A DNA stretch of 64,000 nt from Shouchella miscanthi. GTDB taxonomy: Bacteria > Bacillota > Bacilli > Bacillales > Bacillaceae_D. The position numbers and the translations under genes were made by a program. Where the stretch lies: contig NZ_CP042163.1 of assembly GCF_007725405.1 (NCBI RefSeq), forward strand, positions 1,674,001-1,738,000, read 5' to 3'. The notes under the pieces are model-generated. The model saw only the letters and a program-made list of their open reading frames with translations, searched no databases and was not told the DNA's origin. This document shows, in pieces, positions 26,254 through 35,342 of the stretch (positions are counted from its first letter, which is position 1; every line of letters begins with the position of its first letter).

Positions 26254-27006
26254 ATGAAACCTTATATACATTTTGCGAACATTTATGATCATTTAATGGC
26301 CCACGTAGAGTATGAACATTGGATAACGTATATGAAAACCGTCTTTGAAGAAAGAAATGTTCGCGTATCAAAGGTGCTAGATGTAGGCTGTGGAACAGGC
26401 GAGCTCATGCTACGTATGAATCAAGCTGGTTTTGTTCCAACTGGTCTAGACATCTCTGAAGATATGCTAGCGGTAGCGCAGCGGAAATTACAATCTGCCC
26501 AGACTCAACCGCAGCTCTTTCAAGAGGACATGAGTCAATTCTCGGTGCTTGAAAGGTACGATGCGATAACGATTTTTTGTGACTCGTTAAACTATCTTGA
26601 AAAAGAAGAAGATGTAAAACGTGTTTTTCTTCGCTGTTACGATGCCTTACAGGAAAATGGCATTTTACTTTTTGATGTTCATTCCCCCTTTAAAATTCAG
26701 CAGTTTTATCAGGCTACATTCGCAGATGAATTAGACGGTGTTTCCTATATTTGGCATTCGTTTGCTGGGGAAGAACCACTCAGCGTGGAGCATGAGCTTA
26801 CGTTTTTTATTGAGACAGAGAATGGTCTATATGAGCGCGTGGAAGAGCTTCATAAAGAACGAACGTTTGACATAGCTACGTATACAAAGTGGTTGATGGA
26901 AGCTGGTTTTACAGATATTCGCGTAACAGGTGATTTTCATCAGTCGGAGCCACATGATCAAACAGAAAGAATTTTCTTTTCGGCGAGGAAAAAAGCAGGA
27001 AATTAG
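26254..27006 (+). CDS. yqeM: Class I SAM-dependent methyltransferase YqeM
   Basis: The 250-aa protein has motif I VLDVGCGTGELMLRM (about residues 42-55) and ITIFCDSLNYL. Substrate unknown. It closes the yqeG operon; in B. subtilis it has the same place before comER. Confidence 0.9.
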   Translation: MKPYIHFANIYDHLMAHVEYEHWITYMKTVFEERNVRVSKVLDVGCGTGELMLRMNQAGFVPTGLDISEDMLAVAQRKLQSAQTQPQLFQEDMSQFSVLERYDAITIFCDSLNYLEKEEDVKRVFLRCYDALQENGILLFDVHSPFKIQQFYQATFADELDGVSYIWHSFAGEEPLSVEHELTFFIETENGLYERVEELHKERTFDIATYTKWLMEAGFTDIRVTGDFHQSEPHDQTERIFFSARKKAGN

Positions 27007-27023
27007 CAAATACTAGCGAAAAG

Positions 27024-27059
27024 GTTAAAATAAGTTAGGAGACCCTAACTTATTTTAAC
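27024..27059. terminator. Bidirectional terminator between yqeM and comER
   Basis: GTTAAAATAAGTTAGG and CCTAACTTATTTTAAC form a perfect 16-pair stem with a 4-nt loop; its right arm overlaps the end of comER. Confidence 0.8.
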
Positions 27060-27874
27060 TGAAATTCCTGCGCTAGTTTTTTCTTTTCCGTTGCATATTT
27101 CTCTTCGGTTAAACGAAACAATGAGCCAAACCCCTCTCCTAACAATTGATCTAAATGAGCAATGCCCACTCCTGTAATACCTCCTGGAACACAGACTCTT
27201 TCTTGTAACGTAGGAAGTGTGTAATACCCTTCTTGTAACAACTTCCCTAAGCCAATTAACATGGATGTCGTTAATTCTGTTGCTTCTTTTTCGCCTAATG
27301 GCGTCTCTGATACAGCCCCTTCAATAAATCGTTGCGCCATAAATGCAAAAAATGCAGGCCCACAACTTACAATGTCAGAAGAGACTCGAGTAACATTCTC
27401 GTCAATAAATAAAGGACGCGATATGGATGAGACAAAAGAAATGATCGCTTCTTCATCAGTGCTTGTGCAACGAGAGCTAAAACTAACAAGGGTAGAACCA
27501 GACTGTGCTCGGTTTAAAATACTCGGAATAATACGAGCTACTTTACAAGGAAAAAGCTCTTCTAAATGGTGGATTGATACTGGACTCGTTATAGAGATCA
27601 TTACGTGTTCCATTGATAAATATGGGATAACTGTCGGTGTGAAGCTGGGAATGTCCTTTGGCTTTACACAAATGAAAATCCATCTACACTGTCGTGTTAA
27701 CTCTTCAATATCGGAAGCGATATGAATAGCCGGGTAGATTTCTTTTAGCTTGATCGCTTTTTCAATTGTACGGTTAATAATGACAATGTCTTCTTCTTTT
27801 ATTGTCTTCGCTTCAAGTAACGTATCAATTAGCATACTGCCCATACTCCCTGTTCCGATAAAGCCAATCTTCAT
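27050..27874 (-). CDS. comER: ComER, pyrroline-5-carboxylate reductase family
   Basis: The 274-aa protein has the NADP loop KIGFIGTGSMGSMLI and the P5CR C-terminal CVPGGITGVGIAHL. In B. subtilis comER lies divergent to comEABC; relatives affect sporulation and biofilm formation. ATG 27874 is chosen because GGGAGGT lies 7 bp upstream; the in-frame TTG at 27892 precedes that site. Confidence 0.9.
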   Translation of the reverse strand: MKIGFIGTGSMGSMLIDTLLEAKTIKEEDIVIINRTIEKAIKLKEIYPAIHIASDIEELTRQCRWIFICVKPKDIPSFTPTVIPYLSMEHVMISITSPVSIHHLEELFPCKVARIIPSILNRAQSGSTLVSFSSRCTSTDEEAIISFVSSISRPLFIDENVTRVSSDIVSCGPAFFAFMAQRFIEGAVSETPLGEKEATELTTSMLIGLGKLLQEGYYTLPTLQERVCVPGGITGVGIAHLDQLLGEGFGSLFRLTEEKYATEKKKLAQEFQLK

Positions 27875-27964
27875 CCTAATTACCTCCCTCAAGACGTAGC
27901 TTTACTCATGGTATGCGCCGATGCTTGGTTAACATTCATACAAATTCGTATAGGAGGCTAAAAG

Positions 27965-28588
27965 GTGAAGCGACTACTCCACTATGTAAAACATCACTAT
28001 TTAGTTGTTGCTTTAATGATGGGAATGGCGATCATTTTTATTTTCCTTCTGCTCAACAGAGGTGTGACAAATAATAACGAGGAGGATCCTTTTGCAAAGA
28101 CGCCTTCCTTTTTAACGATGGAGCAAGAGGAAGATTCAACAGATGACGTGCCGCTTACGTTAATGATTGATGTGAAAGGTGCGGTAAGGCAACCTGGAAT
28201 CTATACGTATACTGAAGGGGATCGAATTGACGACGCCATAAAAAGAGCTGGAGGCTTTACAGAGGATGCTGAAGACATGCATGTGAACTTAGCTCTTAAA
28301 CTCGTAGATGAACAAGTGATTTATGTACCAAAAATCGGAGAGACACCCGTTGAAATGGAACAATTCTGGAGAGAAGCAGGGGAGGGGGAGTCTGGAAAAA
28401 TTAATTTAAATACAGCAACGATTGAAGAGCTTCAGACGCTGACAGGTATTGGACCAGCAAAAGCTGCGACAATCGTACAACATCGAGAAGAACAAGGTCC
28501 TTATCAAACGATTGATGATTTGAAGAATGTTAGTGGAATAGGTGAAAAATCATTTGATTCTTTAAAAGACTTTATTACTGTCAAATAA
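27965..28588 (+). CDS. comEA: Competence DNA receptor ComEA
   Basis: The 207-aa protein has an N-terminal membrane anchor (about residues 13-31), a SLBB-type domain (MIDVKGAVRQPGIYTYTEGDRIDDAI) and a C-terminal helix-hairpin-helix pair (INLNTATIEELQTLTGIGPAKA; ISGIGEKSFD). It binds DNA outside the membrane. GTG start with AGGAGG upstream. Confidence 0.95.
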   Translation: MKRLLHYVKHHYLVVALMMGMAIIFIFLLLNRGVTNNNEEDPFAKTPSFLTMEQEEDSTDDVPLTLMIDVKGAVRQPGIYTYTEGDRIDDAIKRAGGFTEDAEDMHVNLALKLVDEQVIYVPKIGETPVEMEQFWREAGEGESGKINLNTATIEELQTLTGIGPAKAATIVQHREEQGPYQTIDDLKNVSGIGEKSFDSLKDFITVK

Positions 28589-28656
28589 TCCACTATTTGA
28601 CGCTTTCCATTATTCATTTTACACTCTTATATATGCAAGAGAAAAGGAGTACAAAC

Positions 28657-29232
28657 ATGGAACGAATTTCGTGGGATTTATATTTTATGTCACAAAGTCA
28701 ACTGCTTTCGTTACGAAGTACGTGCCCGAGACTAAAAGTAGGCGCGACAATTGTTAGAGAAAAGCGTATTATTGCAGGTGGCTATAATGGCTCTGTAACA
28801 GGATCTGATCACTGCTTAGATCAAGGGTGTTATGTTGTTGATGGACATTGCATCAGAACCGTTCACGCAGAAGTAAATGCGTTATTACAATGTGCCAAGT
28901 TTGGCGTGCCGACAAAAGGTGCGGAAATTTATATTACCCATTTTCCGTGTGTGCATTGTGCAAAGTCGTTGATACAAGCAGGTATCTCCAAGGTGCACTA
29001 TGCGAATGACTACAAAAACCAGCCGTATGCAGAGCAGTTGTTTGCGGAAGCGGGAATTGAGTGTATAGAAGTAGAGCTAGATCCAACTGTATTTGACACA
29101 CTGTTTCACGATAAGCTCTCGCTAACGACAGAACTGTTACAAGAAGTAGAAGAGCTCGGGGTGTCAAGCGAACGATTAGAAGAACTTGTCACGAAGACCA
29201 AAACATTGTATTTCTCAAAAGTAAGTGAATAA
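28657..29232 (+). CDS. comEB: dCMP deaminase ComEB
   Basis: The 191-aa zinc deaminase has HAEVNALLQ and PCVHCAK, the zinc and catalytic residues, and two extra Cys before them (CLDQGC). It supplies dUMP for thymidylate. ATG 28657 is chosen over in-frame codons from 28597 because AAAAGGAG precedes it. Confidence 0.93.
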   Translation: MERISWDLYFMSQSQLLSLRSTCPRLKVGATIVREKRIIAGGYNGSVTGSDHCLDQGCYVVDGHCIRTVHAEVNALLQCAKFGVPTKGAEIYITHFPCVHCAKSLIQAGISKVHYANDYKNQPYAEQLFAEAGIECIEVELDPTVFDTLFHDKLSLTTELLQEVEELGVSSERLEELVTKTKTLYFSKVSE

Positions 29233-31555
29233 AGCGTTTATTTCTTTTTTATCCGCCATCTCCGCTATTTTATTTGTTGTTCAAAAAGAACAAACTCTCG
29301 CATGGATCTTTTTAGTAATGGCTCTTGTTCTTTCTTCCTTTTCGTTTAGTAAAGGGGAAAGAACAGCTCCTCTCTTTTTTCTTCTACCTTTTAGCTTGTA
29401 CTTTTTCTCTACTTCCTTTATTGATGGTCGAAATACTTCCTCTCTCGAACCAGGACAAACATCTCTCACTTTTTACATTAACGATGCTCCATATGTAAAC
29501 GGGAATCAGTTAACGACGACAATTGAAACAATCGACGGGGAAACCTTGTTACTGTTAGGCTACGCTAAAGAGGAGGTTGAGCTCTACCCTCCAGATATGA
29601 GTATAGGGAGCATCTGCCAAGCAAAAGGGGATTTAACGCAACCGCCAAATGCAAGAAACCGTTTTGGATTTGACTATCGTCAGTATTTATATTATCAGCA
29701 TATACACATGCTCTACCGCGTGACGCAGCTGGCCACGATTACATGCAAACCGCTAGAATCACAGCCTTTCGTTACTAAATTGCAAGAGTACAGACATAAC
29801 GCAACGCACCGGCTACAAGAGCAGCTACCGCCGTCATTAAGTGGTATTGTGCTTGCTTTAACATTTGGGGAGCGCCGCTATATAGAACCTGATGTTATGG
29901 AGGCTTATTCAAAGCTTGGTGTTATTCATTTACTAGCTATATCTGGCCTACATGTTGGCATATTGACAGGGACGAGCTTCTATCTTATGATACGAATCGG
30001 TATTCCGAGAGAAATTGTTCTCATTAGTCTTCTTATGTTTCTTCCTGTTTTCATCATTCTTACTGGTGCATCACCGCCTGTAATCCGAGCAGCCATTATG
30101 ACGATGATTTACTTTTTTCTCGTACTTCTTCGTGTTCCCATTCACCCTTTTTATGGCTTTTCATCAATCTTTCTTCTTTATTTACTCATTCAACCGTATG
30201 CGCTATTTCAATTAGGCTTCCAGCTGTCTTTCCTCGTTTCTTTTACACTGATTTTAATGCAAAAACCCATTATGAATCGATATCACTCTTATGGAAAACG
30301 GCTTTTTTGTGTAACGACAATTGCTCAATTAGTTGGTTTACCTTTAATTGCGTATCATTTCTTTCAGTGGTCCCCGCTTAGTTTACTAATCAACCTTGTC
30401 TACATTCCGTTTGTTTCTCTTGTTTTGTTACCTTACAGTTTTTTTCTCGTTTTCCTGAGTGAGCTCCGCTTCATACCCTTAGATTCGTTTGTGGTGGCAT
30501 CAGAAACCTTATTGGTTTGGATACATAAATGGATCGTTGAACTAGGTAATCATGTGTATATGTGGGTGATGGGCAGGCCATCAATTGTTCTGATGCTGTT
30601 GTTATATGGCTGTCTAGTTGTCATTGGCCTCCTGTGGGAAAAGCGTTCTCGCTGGACGTGGGTTGTGATCGGTTTATTTTGTGTTACTCTAGCGATTCCA
30701 TCACAGTTGCCGAAATTAAATGGAGATGCAGTTATTACAATGCTTGACGTAGGACAAGGAGATAGCTTTCTCATTGAAACCCCAAATCGGAAAGAAGTCT
30801 ACCTTGTTGATACTGGTGGGGTTATGTCGTTTGCAACAGAGGACTGGGAAGAAAAGAAAAAAACGTTTGACACAGGAAAAGACATTGTTGTGCCTTATTT
30901 AAAGGCAAAAGGGATCAAAACAATAACCGGGCTCATTTTAACTCATGGTGATTTTGATCATATCGGAGGGGCAAAAGCGGTTTTAGAGAATGTGCATGTC
31001 GAAAATGTCTATTATCCAGAAGGAGAGCTAGAAAAAGAAATCGAAATCGAATTATTCCAACAAGTAGAAGACGAAAAAATGGTTCTCGTTCAAGTAGGGG
31101 ACACGATTTCCACTCAATTCTATGTTCTTCATCCAACGAATGATAGAAAATGGAGCGGAAACGATCAATCCATTGTGCTTTATGGTTCATTTCACGGAAA
31201 ATCTATTTTACTAACCGGCGATTTAGAAGAAGAGGGGGAGATGCATTTACTTAATAGCTTCCCTAATTTAGAAGTAGACTTATTAAAAGTTGGGCATCAT
31301 GGGAGTCGAACATCAACCCAAGAGCCGTTGCTTGATCAACTCAGGCCTAAGATAGCGCTCGTATCAGCAGGCGTGAACAATCGATTTGGTCATCCACATC
31401 CAGATGTACTAAAGCGCCTACAAGCACGAGATATTCAGGTCTATCAAACGAATGTCGATGGAACAGTAGAACTTTCGATAGGGAGCGACGGTATCAACAT
31501 TCGTAAAAGTGTGTATCAAGTAAATGAAAAAACAGTTCCTGAATCAATAGACTAA
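29225..31555 (+). CDS. comEC: DNA uptake channel ComEC
   Basis: The 776-aa protein has N-terminal helices and an OB-like DUF4131 segment, a competence channel domain with LAISGLHVGILTG (about 235-250), and a C-terminal metallo-beta-lactamase domain (ITMLDVGQGDSFLIET, LTHGDFDHIGG, KVGHHGSRTS, all metal ligands present). GTG start overlaps comEB by 8 bp. The channel carries single-stranded DNA inward. Confidence 0.95.
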   Translation: MNKAFISFLSAISAILFVVQKEQTLAWIFLVMALVLSSFSFSKGERTAPLFFLLPFSLYFFSTSFIDGRNTSSLEPGQTSLTFYINDAPYVNGNQLTTTIETIDGETLLLLGYAKEEVELYPPDMSIGSICQAKGDLTQPPNARNRFGFDYRQYLYYQHIHMLYRVTQLATITCKPLESQPFVTKLQEYRHNATHRLQEQLPPSLSGIVLALTFGERRYIEPDVMEAYSKLGVIHLLAISGLHVGILTGTSFYLMIRIGIPREIVLISLLMFLPVFIILTGASPPVIRAAIMTMIYFFLVLLRVPIHPFYGFSSIFLLYLLIQPYALFQLGFQLSFLVSFTLILMQKPIMNRYHSYGKRLFCVTTIAQLVGLPLIAYHFFQWSPLSLLINLVYIPFVSLVLLPYSFFLVFLSELRFIPLDSFVVASETLLVWIHKWIVELGNHVYMWVMGRPSIVLMLLLYGCLVVIGLLWEKRSRWTWVVIGLFCVTLAIPSQLPKLNGDAVITMLDVGQGDSFLIETPNRKEVYLVDTGGVMSFATEDWEEKKKTFDTGKDIVVPYLKAKGIKTITGLILTHGDFDHIGGAKAVLENVHVENVYYPEGELEKEIEIELFQQVEDEKMVLVQVGDTISTQFYVLHPTNDRKWSGNDQSIVLYGSFHGKSILLTGDLEEEGEMHLLNSFPNLEVDLLKVGHHGSRTSTQEPLLDQLRPKIALVSAGVNNRFGHPHPDVLKRLQARDIQVYQTNVDGTVELSIGSDGINIRKSVYQVNEKTVPESID

Positions 31556-31600
31556 GTAGGTTTCTATGTACGAAGGTTCGACTAAACCCCATTCATGCGG

Positions 31601-31641
31601 AAACGTTTTCTTTTTAGTCAACTAAAAGGAACTGTTTTTTC
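31601..31641. terminator. Possible imperfect terminator between comEC and yqzM
   Basis: AAACGTTTTCTTTTTAG and CTAAAAGGAACTGTTT can pair imperfectly, followed by a T-run on the plus strand. Confidence 0.4.
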
Positions 31642-31650
31642 TGTTGGCAA

Positions 31651-31785
31651 TTAGTGTGTTGCTACATCCACAATATTAGCGATGACAAAAATTAATGCAA
31701 AAAATCCAAAAGAGGCAACAAAACCAACAACAGAAGGGACAATGTCGTTTGCTTTGTCTTGTACGTCTTTTTCAAATTTATTCAT
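31651..31785 (-). CDS. yqzM: Small membrane protein YqzM
   Basis: The 44-aa product (MNKFEKDVQDKANDI..., then one helix SVVGFVASFGFFALIFVIANIV) matches YqzM by length and position between comEC and holA. ATG 31785 follows AGGAGGTG; the longer open frame upstream has no start signal. Confidence 0.85.
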   Translation of the reverse strand: MNKFEKDVQDKANDIVPSVVGFVASFGFFALIFVIANIVDVATH

Positions 31786-31938
31786 TTCTTGCACCTCCTC
31801 TACGAAGTAAGTATACGTGATTTCAGTGTAAATGAAAAGATTCGATCGTGGTGAACACGACGTTTTACGAAATAAATCGGATATTAGCACCGAACAACCA
31901 TTGATTGCATAAGGTGAGAGTAAGAAATGAAGGTGGCC

Positions 31939-32011
31939 CGCTTTTAACGGGAAGTCCTAGGGTCTTCGTTAAAAGCGTTCATTATAGATAGGGGGAGAGA
32001 ATATCTCTCCC
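31939..32011 (+). other. Two hairpins in the holA leader
   Basis: CGCTTTTAACG and CGTTAAAAGCG (about 31939-31977) form a long stem with a 17-19 nt loop, and GGGAGAGA-ATA-TCTCTCCC (31993-32011) a second. Neither has a T-run, so they look like leader RNA structure or a small RNA, not a terminator. Confidence 0.45.
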
Positions 32012-32073
32012 TTGCTCATTTGTTAGAAAGTGTCTAAACTAGAATGGATGAGCATGAGATTGGAGTTATACAT

Positions 32074-33099
32074 ATGACCATTTTAGCAACAATAAAACAA
32101 TTGAAACGTGATACGTTACAAAAGGTTTATTTTCTTTACGGCGTAGAAACGTTCTTAATAAATGAGTTTGTCGATAAAGTTCATCAGTTATTGTTTACTG
32201 AAGACGATGAGACAATGAACGATATCCGCTTTCAGCTAATGGACACACCTATCCAACATGTTGTGGAAGAGGCAGCGACAATACCATTTTTCTCAAATCG
32301 GAAACTCGTTGTTGTGCACGATTTTTATTTAGTATCAAGCCAGAAAGTAAAGGCAAAAGTTGAGCATGATGTACAAGCGTTAGAAGACTATTTGACAACA
32401 CCAGCTGACTCAACGGTCCTTATTATTATTGCCCCATATGAAAAAATTGATGAACGAAAAAAGCTAACAAAACGATTAAAAAAGGAAACCACAATAGTAG
32501 AGTGTAACCCGTTGAACGAAGAGCAAGTAAAGCAGTGGATTACAAATTCTCTTCATGAACATGGGTTTCATATTGATCAGCGGGCATCACAACTTTTATT
32601 TTCAAGAGTTGGTTCCAATTTAATGTTACTTGAGAAGGAATTGGAAAAATGTATGCTCTATACAACAGAAAAAAGACAGATAATGGAGCAGGATGTGAAA
32701 GAACTAGTCGCAGAGACGGTAGATGAAAGCATCTTTTCCGTTGTGGAGAGTGTTGCTTTAGGTAAAACCGAGCGTGCGTTGCTTGTCTATCATAAATTAT
32801 TGCGACAAAAAGAAGAGCCGTTAGCGATTCTTGCATTGTTAACAAGACAATTCAGAAATTTGCTCTACGTAAAGATAAGACAAGAAAAAGGCTACGGACA
32901 AAAGGAAATTGCCAGTCAACTAAAGCTGCACCCATATGTCGTACAACTGGCTCTTCAGCAAACAAAGCGCTATTCAAAACCTCATTTACGTCGTGCGTTA
33001 ATTGCGTGTGCAGACACGGATTACGCTATTAAGACAGGTAGAGATGTAAAAGAACGGGCAGTAGAGCTGCTTCTTATTACAATAAGCATGCGACCATAA
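32074..33099 (+). CDS. holA: DNA polymerase III delta subunit
   Basis: The 341-aa clamp-loader subunit has the DUF1448/HolA pattern KVYFLYGVETFLINEFVDKV at the start and KEEPLAILALLTRQFRNLLYVK near residue 250. It opens the sliding clamp. ATG 32074 has GGAG upstream; ATG 32044 has none. Confidence 0.92.
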   Translation: MTILATIKQLKRDTLQKVYFLYGVETFLINEFVDKVHQLLFTEDDETMNDIRFQLMDTPIQHVVEEAATIPFFSNRKLVVVHDFYLVSSQKVKAKVEHDVQALEDYLTTPADSTVLIIIAPYEKIDERKKLTKRLKKETTIVECNPLNEEQVKQWITNSLHEHGFHIDQRASQLLFSRVGSNLMLLEKELEKCMLYTTEKRQIMEQDVKELVAETVDESIFSVVESVALGKTERALLVYHKLLRQKEEPLAILALLTRQFRNLLYVKIRQEKGYGQKEIASQLKLHPYVVQLALQQTKRYSKPHLRRALIACADTDYAIKTGRDVKERAVELLLITISMRP

Positions 33100-33100
33100 T

Positions 33101-33136
33101 AAAAAACGATTCACCATTTGGTGAATCGTTTTTTAT
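33101..33136. terminator. Bidirectional terminator between holA and rpsT
   Basis: AAAAAACGATTCACC and GGTGAATCGTTTTTT form a 15-pair stem with loop ATTT. Confidence 0.9.
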
Positions 33137-33155
33137 GTTTTATAAACAAAATGTC

Positions 33156-33422
33156 TTATGCAGACAGGCTGTTTAATTTTTTAGCAAGACGAGATTTTTG
33201 ACGCGCTGCAGCGTTTTTATGGATAAGTCCTTTTGTTGCAGCTTTATCAATCTTCTTCGTTGCTTCAGCAAAAGCAGTTTTTGCTTCGTCTGCGTTACCG
33301 TTAGATGCAGCAGTTTCAAAGTTCTTAACTGCAGAACGTAAAGCAGATTTTTGCGCTGCGTTTTGCACGCGGCGTTTATCGTTTGTTTTAACACGTTTAA
33401 TAGCAGATTTAATGTTTGGCAT
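33156..33422 (-). CDS. rpsT: 30S ribosomal protein S20
   Basis: The 88-aa basic helical protein starts [18 protein letters not shown] and contains [20 protein letters not shown], the S20 signature. GGAGGTG precedes the start. Same position and orientation as in B. subtilis. Confidence 0.97.
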   Translation of the reverse strand: MPNIKSAIKRVKTNDKRRVQNAAQKSALRSAVKNFETAASNGNADEAKTAFAEATKKIDKAATKGLIHKNAAARQKSRLAKKLNSLSA

Positions 33423-33497
33423 TTATTTCACCTCCGTCATAAAATGGCCTATGCGAAGGCCTCTCTAGATCACTGTTTCAGCAGTACAACACTCTGC

Positions 33498-33526
33498 ATT
33501 TTATCAAACATACTGCACGAATGCAA
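33498..33526 (-). promoter_or_regulatory. Probable rpsT promoter
   Basis: On the minus strand TTGCAT (33521-33526), 17 nt and TAAAAT (33498-33503) form a vegetative-type promoter about 75 bp upstream of rpsT. Confidence 0.5.
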
Positions 33527-33553
33527 TACAAAGTGTTGAAGTCTTCTATCTTC

Positions 33554-33584
33554 TGAATGTTTTCTTTTTGACTCGGTCATATTA
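33554..33584 (+). promoter_or_regulatory. Sigma-G/sigma-F-type promoter of gpr
   Basis: TGAATG (33554-33559), 18 nt and CATATTA (33578-33584) resemble the forespore consensus (TGAATA, 17-18 nt, CATACTA). B. subtilis gpr is read by sigma-F and sigma-G. Confidence 0.6.
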
Positions 33585-33618
33585 AAGGCATGACATTGAC
33601 GAAGGAGAAGCGATAAAA

Positions 33619-34734
33619 ATGGGAAATTTAAACATGGAACCATATGCAATTCGTACCGATCTTGCACTTGAGGCACACGAGATGGTGGTAGAGGAACAAG
33701 TAAATCAAAACGTGAAAGACCCAACTAAAGTGGATGATGTGCTAGTAGTGGAAGAAACAATAGAGAATGTAAAAGTAACAAAAGTGAAAATTGGGGTCAA
33801 AGGTGCAGAACGATTAGGGAAACAAGCTGGTAATTACTTAACGTTTGAAGCCCAAGGAATTAGGCAAAAAGATACCGAGCTTCAGGCTGATCTTGAACGA
33901 GTGTTCGCAAACGAGTTCTCTGCTTTCCTTAAACGCTCCTCTATTAATGAAGACGCTACATGTCTAATTGTTGGGCTGGGAAATTGGAATGTGACACCTG
34001 ATGCACTAGGGCCGCTTGCTGTAGAAGAGATTTTAGTCACAAAGCATTTATTTAAACTTGCACCAGAAGAAGTTCAAGACGGGTATCGCTCAGTTAGTGC
34101 CATTACACCTGGAGTTATGGGTGTGACCGGAATCGAAACGAGCGATGTTGTATTTGGTGTCATTGAAAAAACAAAACCAGATTTTTTAATTGTTATTGAT
34201 GCGCTCGCTTCACGTTCCATAGAAAGAGTCAACACGACTATTCAAATAGCGGATACAGGTATTCACCCAGGTAGCGGAGTGGGAAATAATCGAAAAGCAA
34301 TGAATCAAGAAACACTGGGGATTCCGGTTATTGCCATCGGGATTCCGACTGTAGTCGACGCAGTAACGATTACTTCTGATGCCATTGATTTCGTTCTTAA
34401 GCATATGGGCAAAGAAATGCGTGAAGGAGATAAGCCGTCAAGACGATTAGCGCCTGCTGGCATGACATTTGGAGAAAAACGAACGCTAACAGATAAAGAC
34501 TTACCAGATGAAGCAGGTCGAAAAGCCATTTTAGGTATGGTGGGAGGATTAGAAATGGAAGAGAAGCGTAGTCTTATTCAAGAAGTTCTCGCCCCTCTCG
34601 GACATAATTTAATGGTCACACCAAAAGAAATAGACGTTTTTATAGAAGATATGGCCCACGTGATTGCTGGTGGATTAAACGCTGCCTTACATGGAAAAGT
34701 AAACCAAGGAAATGTCGGAGCGTATACAAAATAA
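33619..34734 (+). CDS. gpr: Germination protease (GPR)
   Basis: The 371-aa zymogen degrades small acid-soluble spore proteins at germination. [13 protein letters not shown] matches the pro-region and SASP-like cleavage site; [41 protein letters not shown] and [15 protein letters not shown] are all conserved. GAAGGAG precedes ATG. A forespore-type promoter lies upstream. Confidence 0.95.
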   Translation: MGNLNMEPYAIRTDLALEAHEMVVEEQVNQNVKDPTKVDDVLVVEETIENVKVTKVKIGVKGAERLGKQAGNYLTFEAQGIRQKDTELQADLERVFANEFSAFLKRSSINEDATCLIVGLGNWNVTPDALGPLAVEEILVTKHLFKLAPEEVQDGYRSVSAITPGVMGVTGIETSDVVFGVIEKTKPDFLIVIDALASRSIERVNTTIQIADTGIHPGSGVGNNRKAMNQETLGIPVIAIGIPTVVDAVTITSDAIDFVLKHMGKEMREGDKPSRRLAPAGMTFGEKRTLTDKDLPDEAGRKAILGMVGGLEMEEKRSLIQEVLAPLGHNLMVTPKEIDVFIEDMAHVIAGGLNAALHGKVNQGNVGAYTK

Positions 34735-34899
34735 AGCGTGAGAGGAGCTTTCTCGGCGGTTGTTAGAGACCTTATGAGAGCAGTTCCTTTTTTATGGGAA
34801 ATGGGTCGATTATAATAGTTTTTGTTCTGTTTCTCTTCTCCTTGCATACAGTATACAAATGGACAGGCTGTTTGAATCGAGCTAGAGAGGGTGGACGAT

Positions 34900-35250
34900 A
34901 TGAAAACTGCGAAACGTCGATTTTTCTTATTATTTTTTAGTATTTTATTTGGCTTAATGATGGGTGTGCAGTTAATGAGTGAGCATGCTGGGTTAAATGA
35001 ACCGAAGCCATTAAACATAGAATTTACAGCAAAAAAGGAAGAAGATAAACCGCAGCTGCAAACGGATTCGGCTCAAGAAGAAGTCGTGGAAAAGAAACCT
35101 TTGACTACGGATCGAGAAGAAAAAGGATTATCTAATTTATTTTCTGATTTAGGCTCGGCGTTAGCCGATCAAACAGAAGGGGCAACTCGGTCAGGCTTGG
35201 AGAAAGTGGTTTCTATCGTACAAGGCAGCGTAAATAAAGACGACAGGTAG
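34900..35250 (+). CDS. yqxA: YqxA-like membrane-anchored protein (DUF3679 type)
   Basis: The 116-aa protein has one N-terminal anchor (RFFLLFFSILFGLMMGVQLM) and an acidic, mostly extracytoplasmic tail. Size, anchor and position before lepA agree with YqxA; sequence family assignment is less certain. ATG 34900 follows GAGGGTGG. In B. subtilis spoIIP stands between gpr and yqxA; here there is no room for it. Confidence 0.65.
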   Translation: MKTAKRRFFLLFFSILFGLMMGVQLMSEHAGLNEPKPLNIEFTAKKEEDKPQLQTDSAQEEVVEKKPLTTDREEKGLSNLFSDLGSALADQTEGATRSGLEKVVSIVQGSVNKDDR

Positions 35251-35342
35251 GTTGATCAAAAGCTTTTATTGCTGGTGTGCCTTAACCTTGTTATAATAAG
35301 GGATAGTGTAAATGTAGGTTTTTTAGGGGTGAAGGCAAACGA

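Noticed and set aside
31939-31977. tRNA gene or T-box before holA
   Set aside because: No TTCGA-type T loop, no acceptor stem and no GGTGGNACCGCG core.
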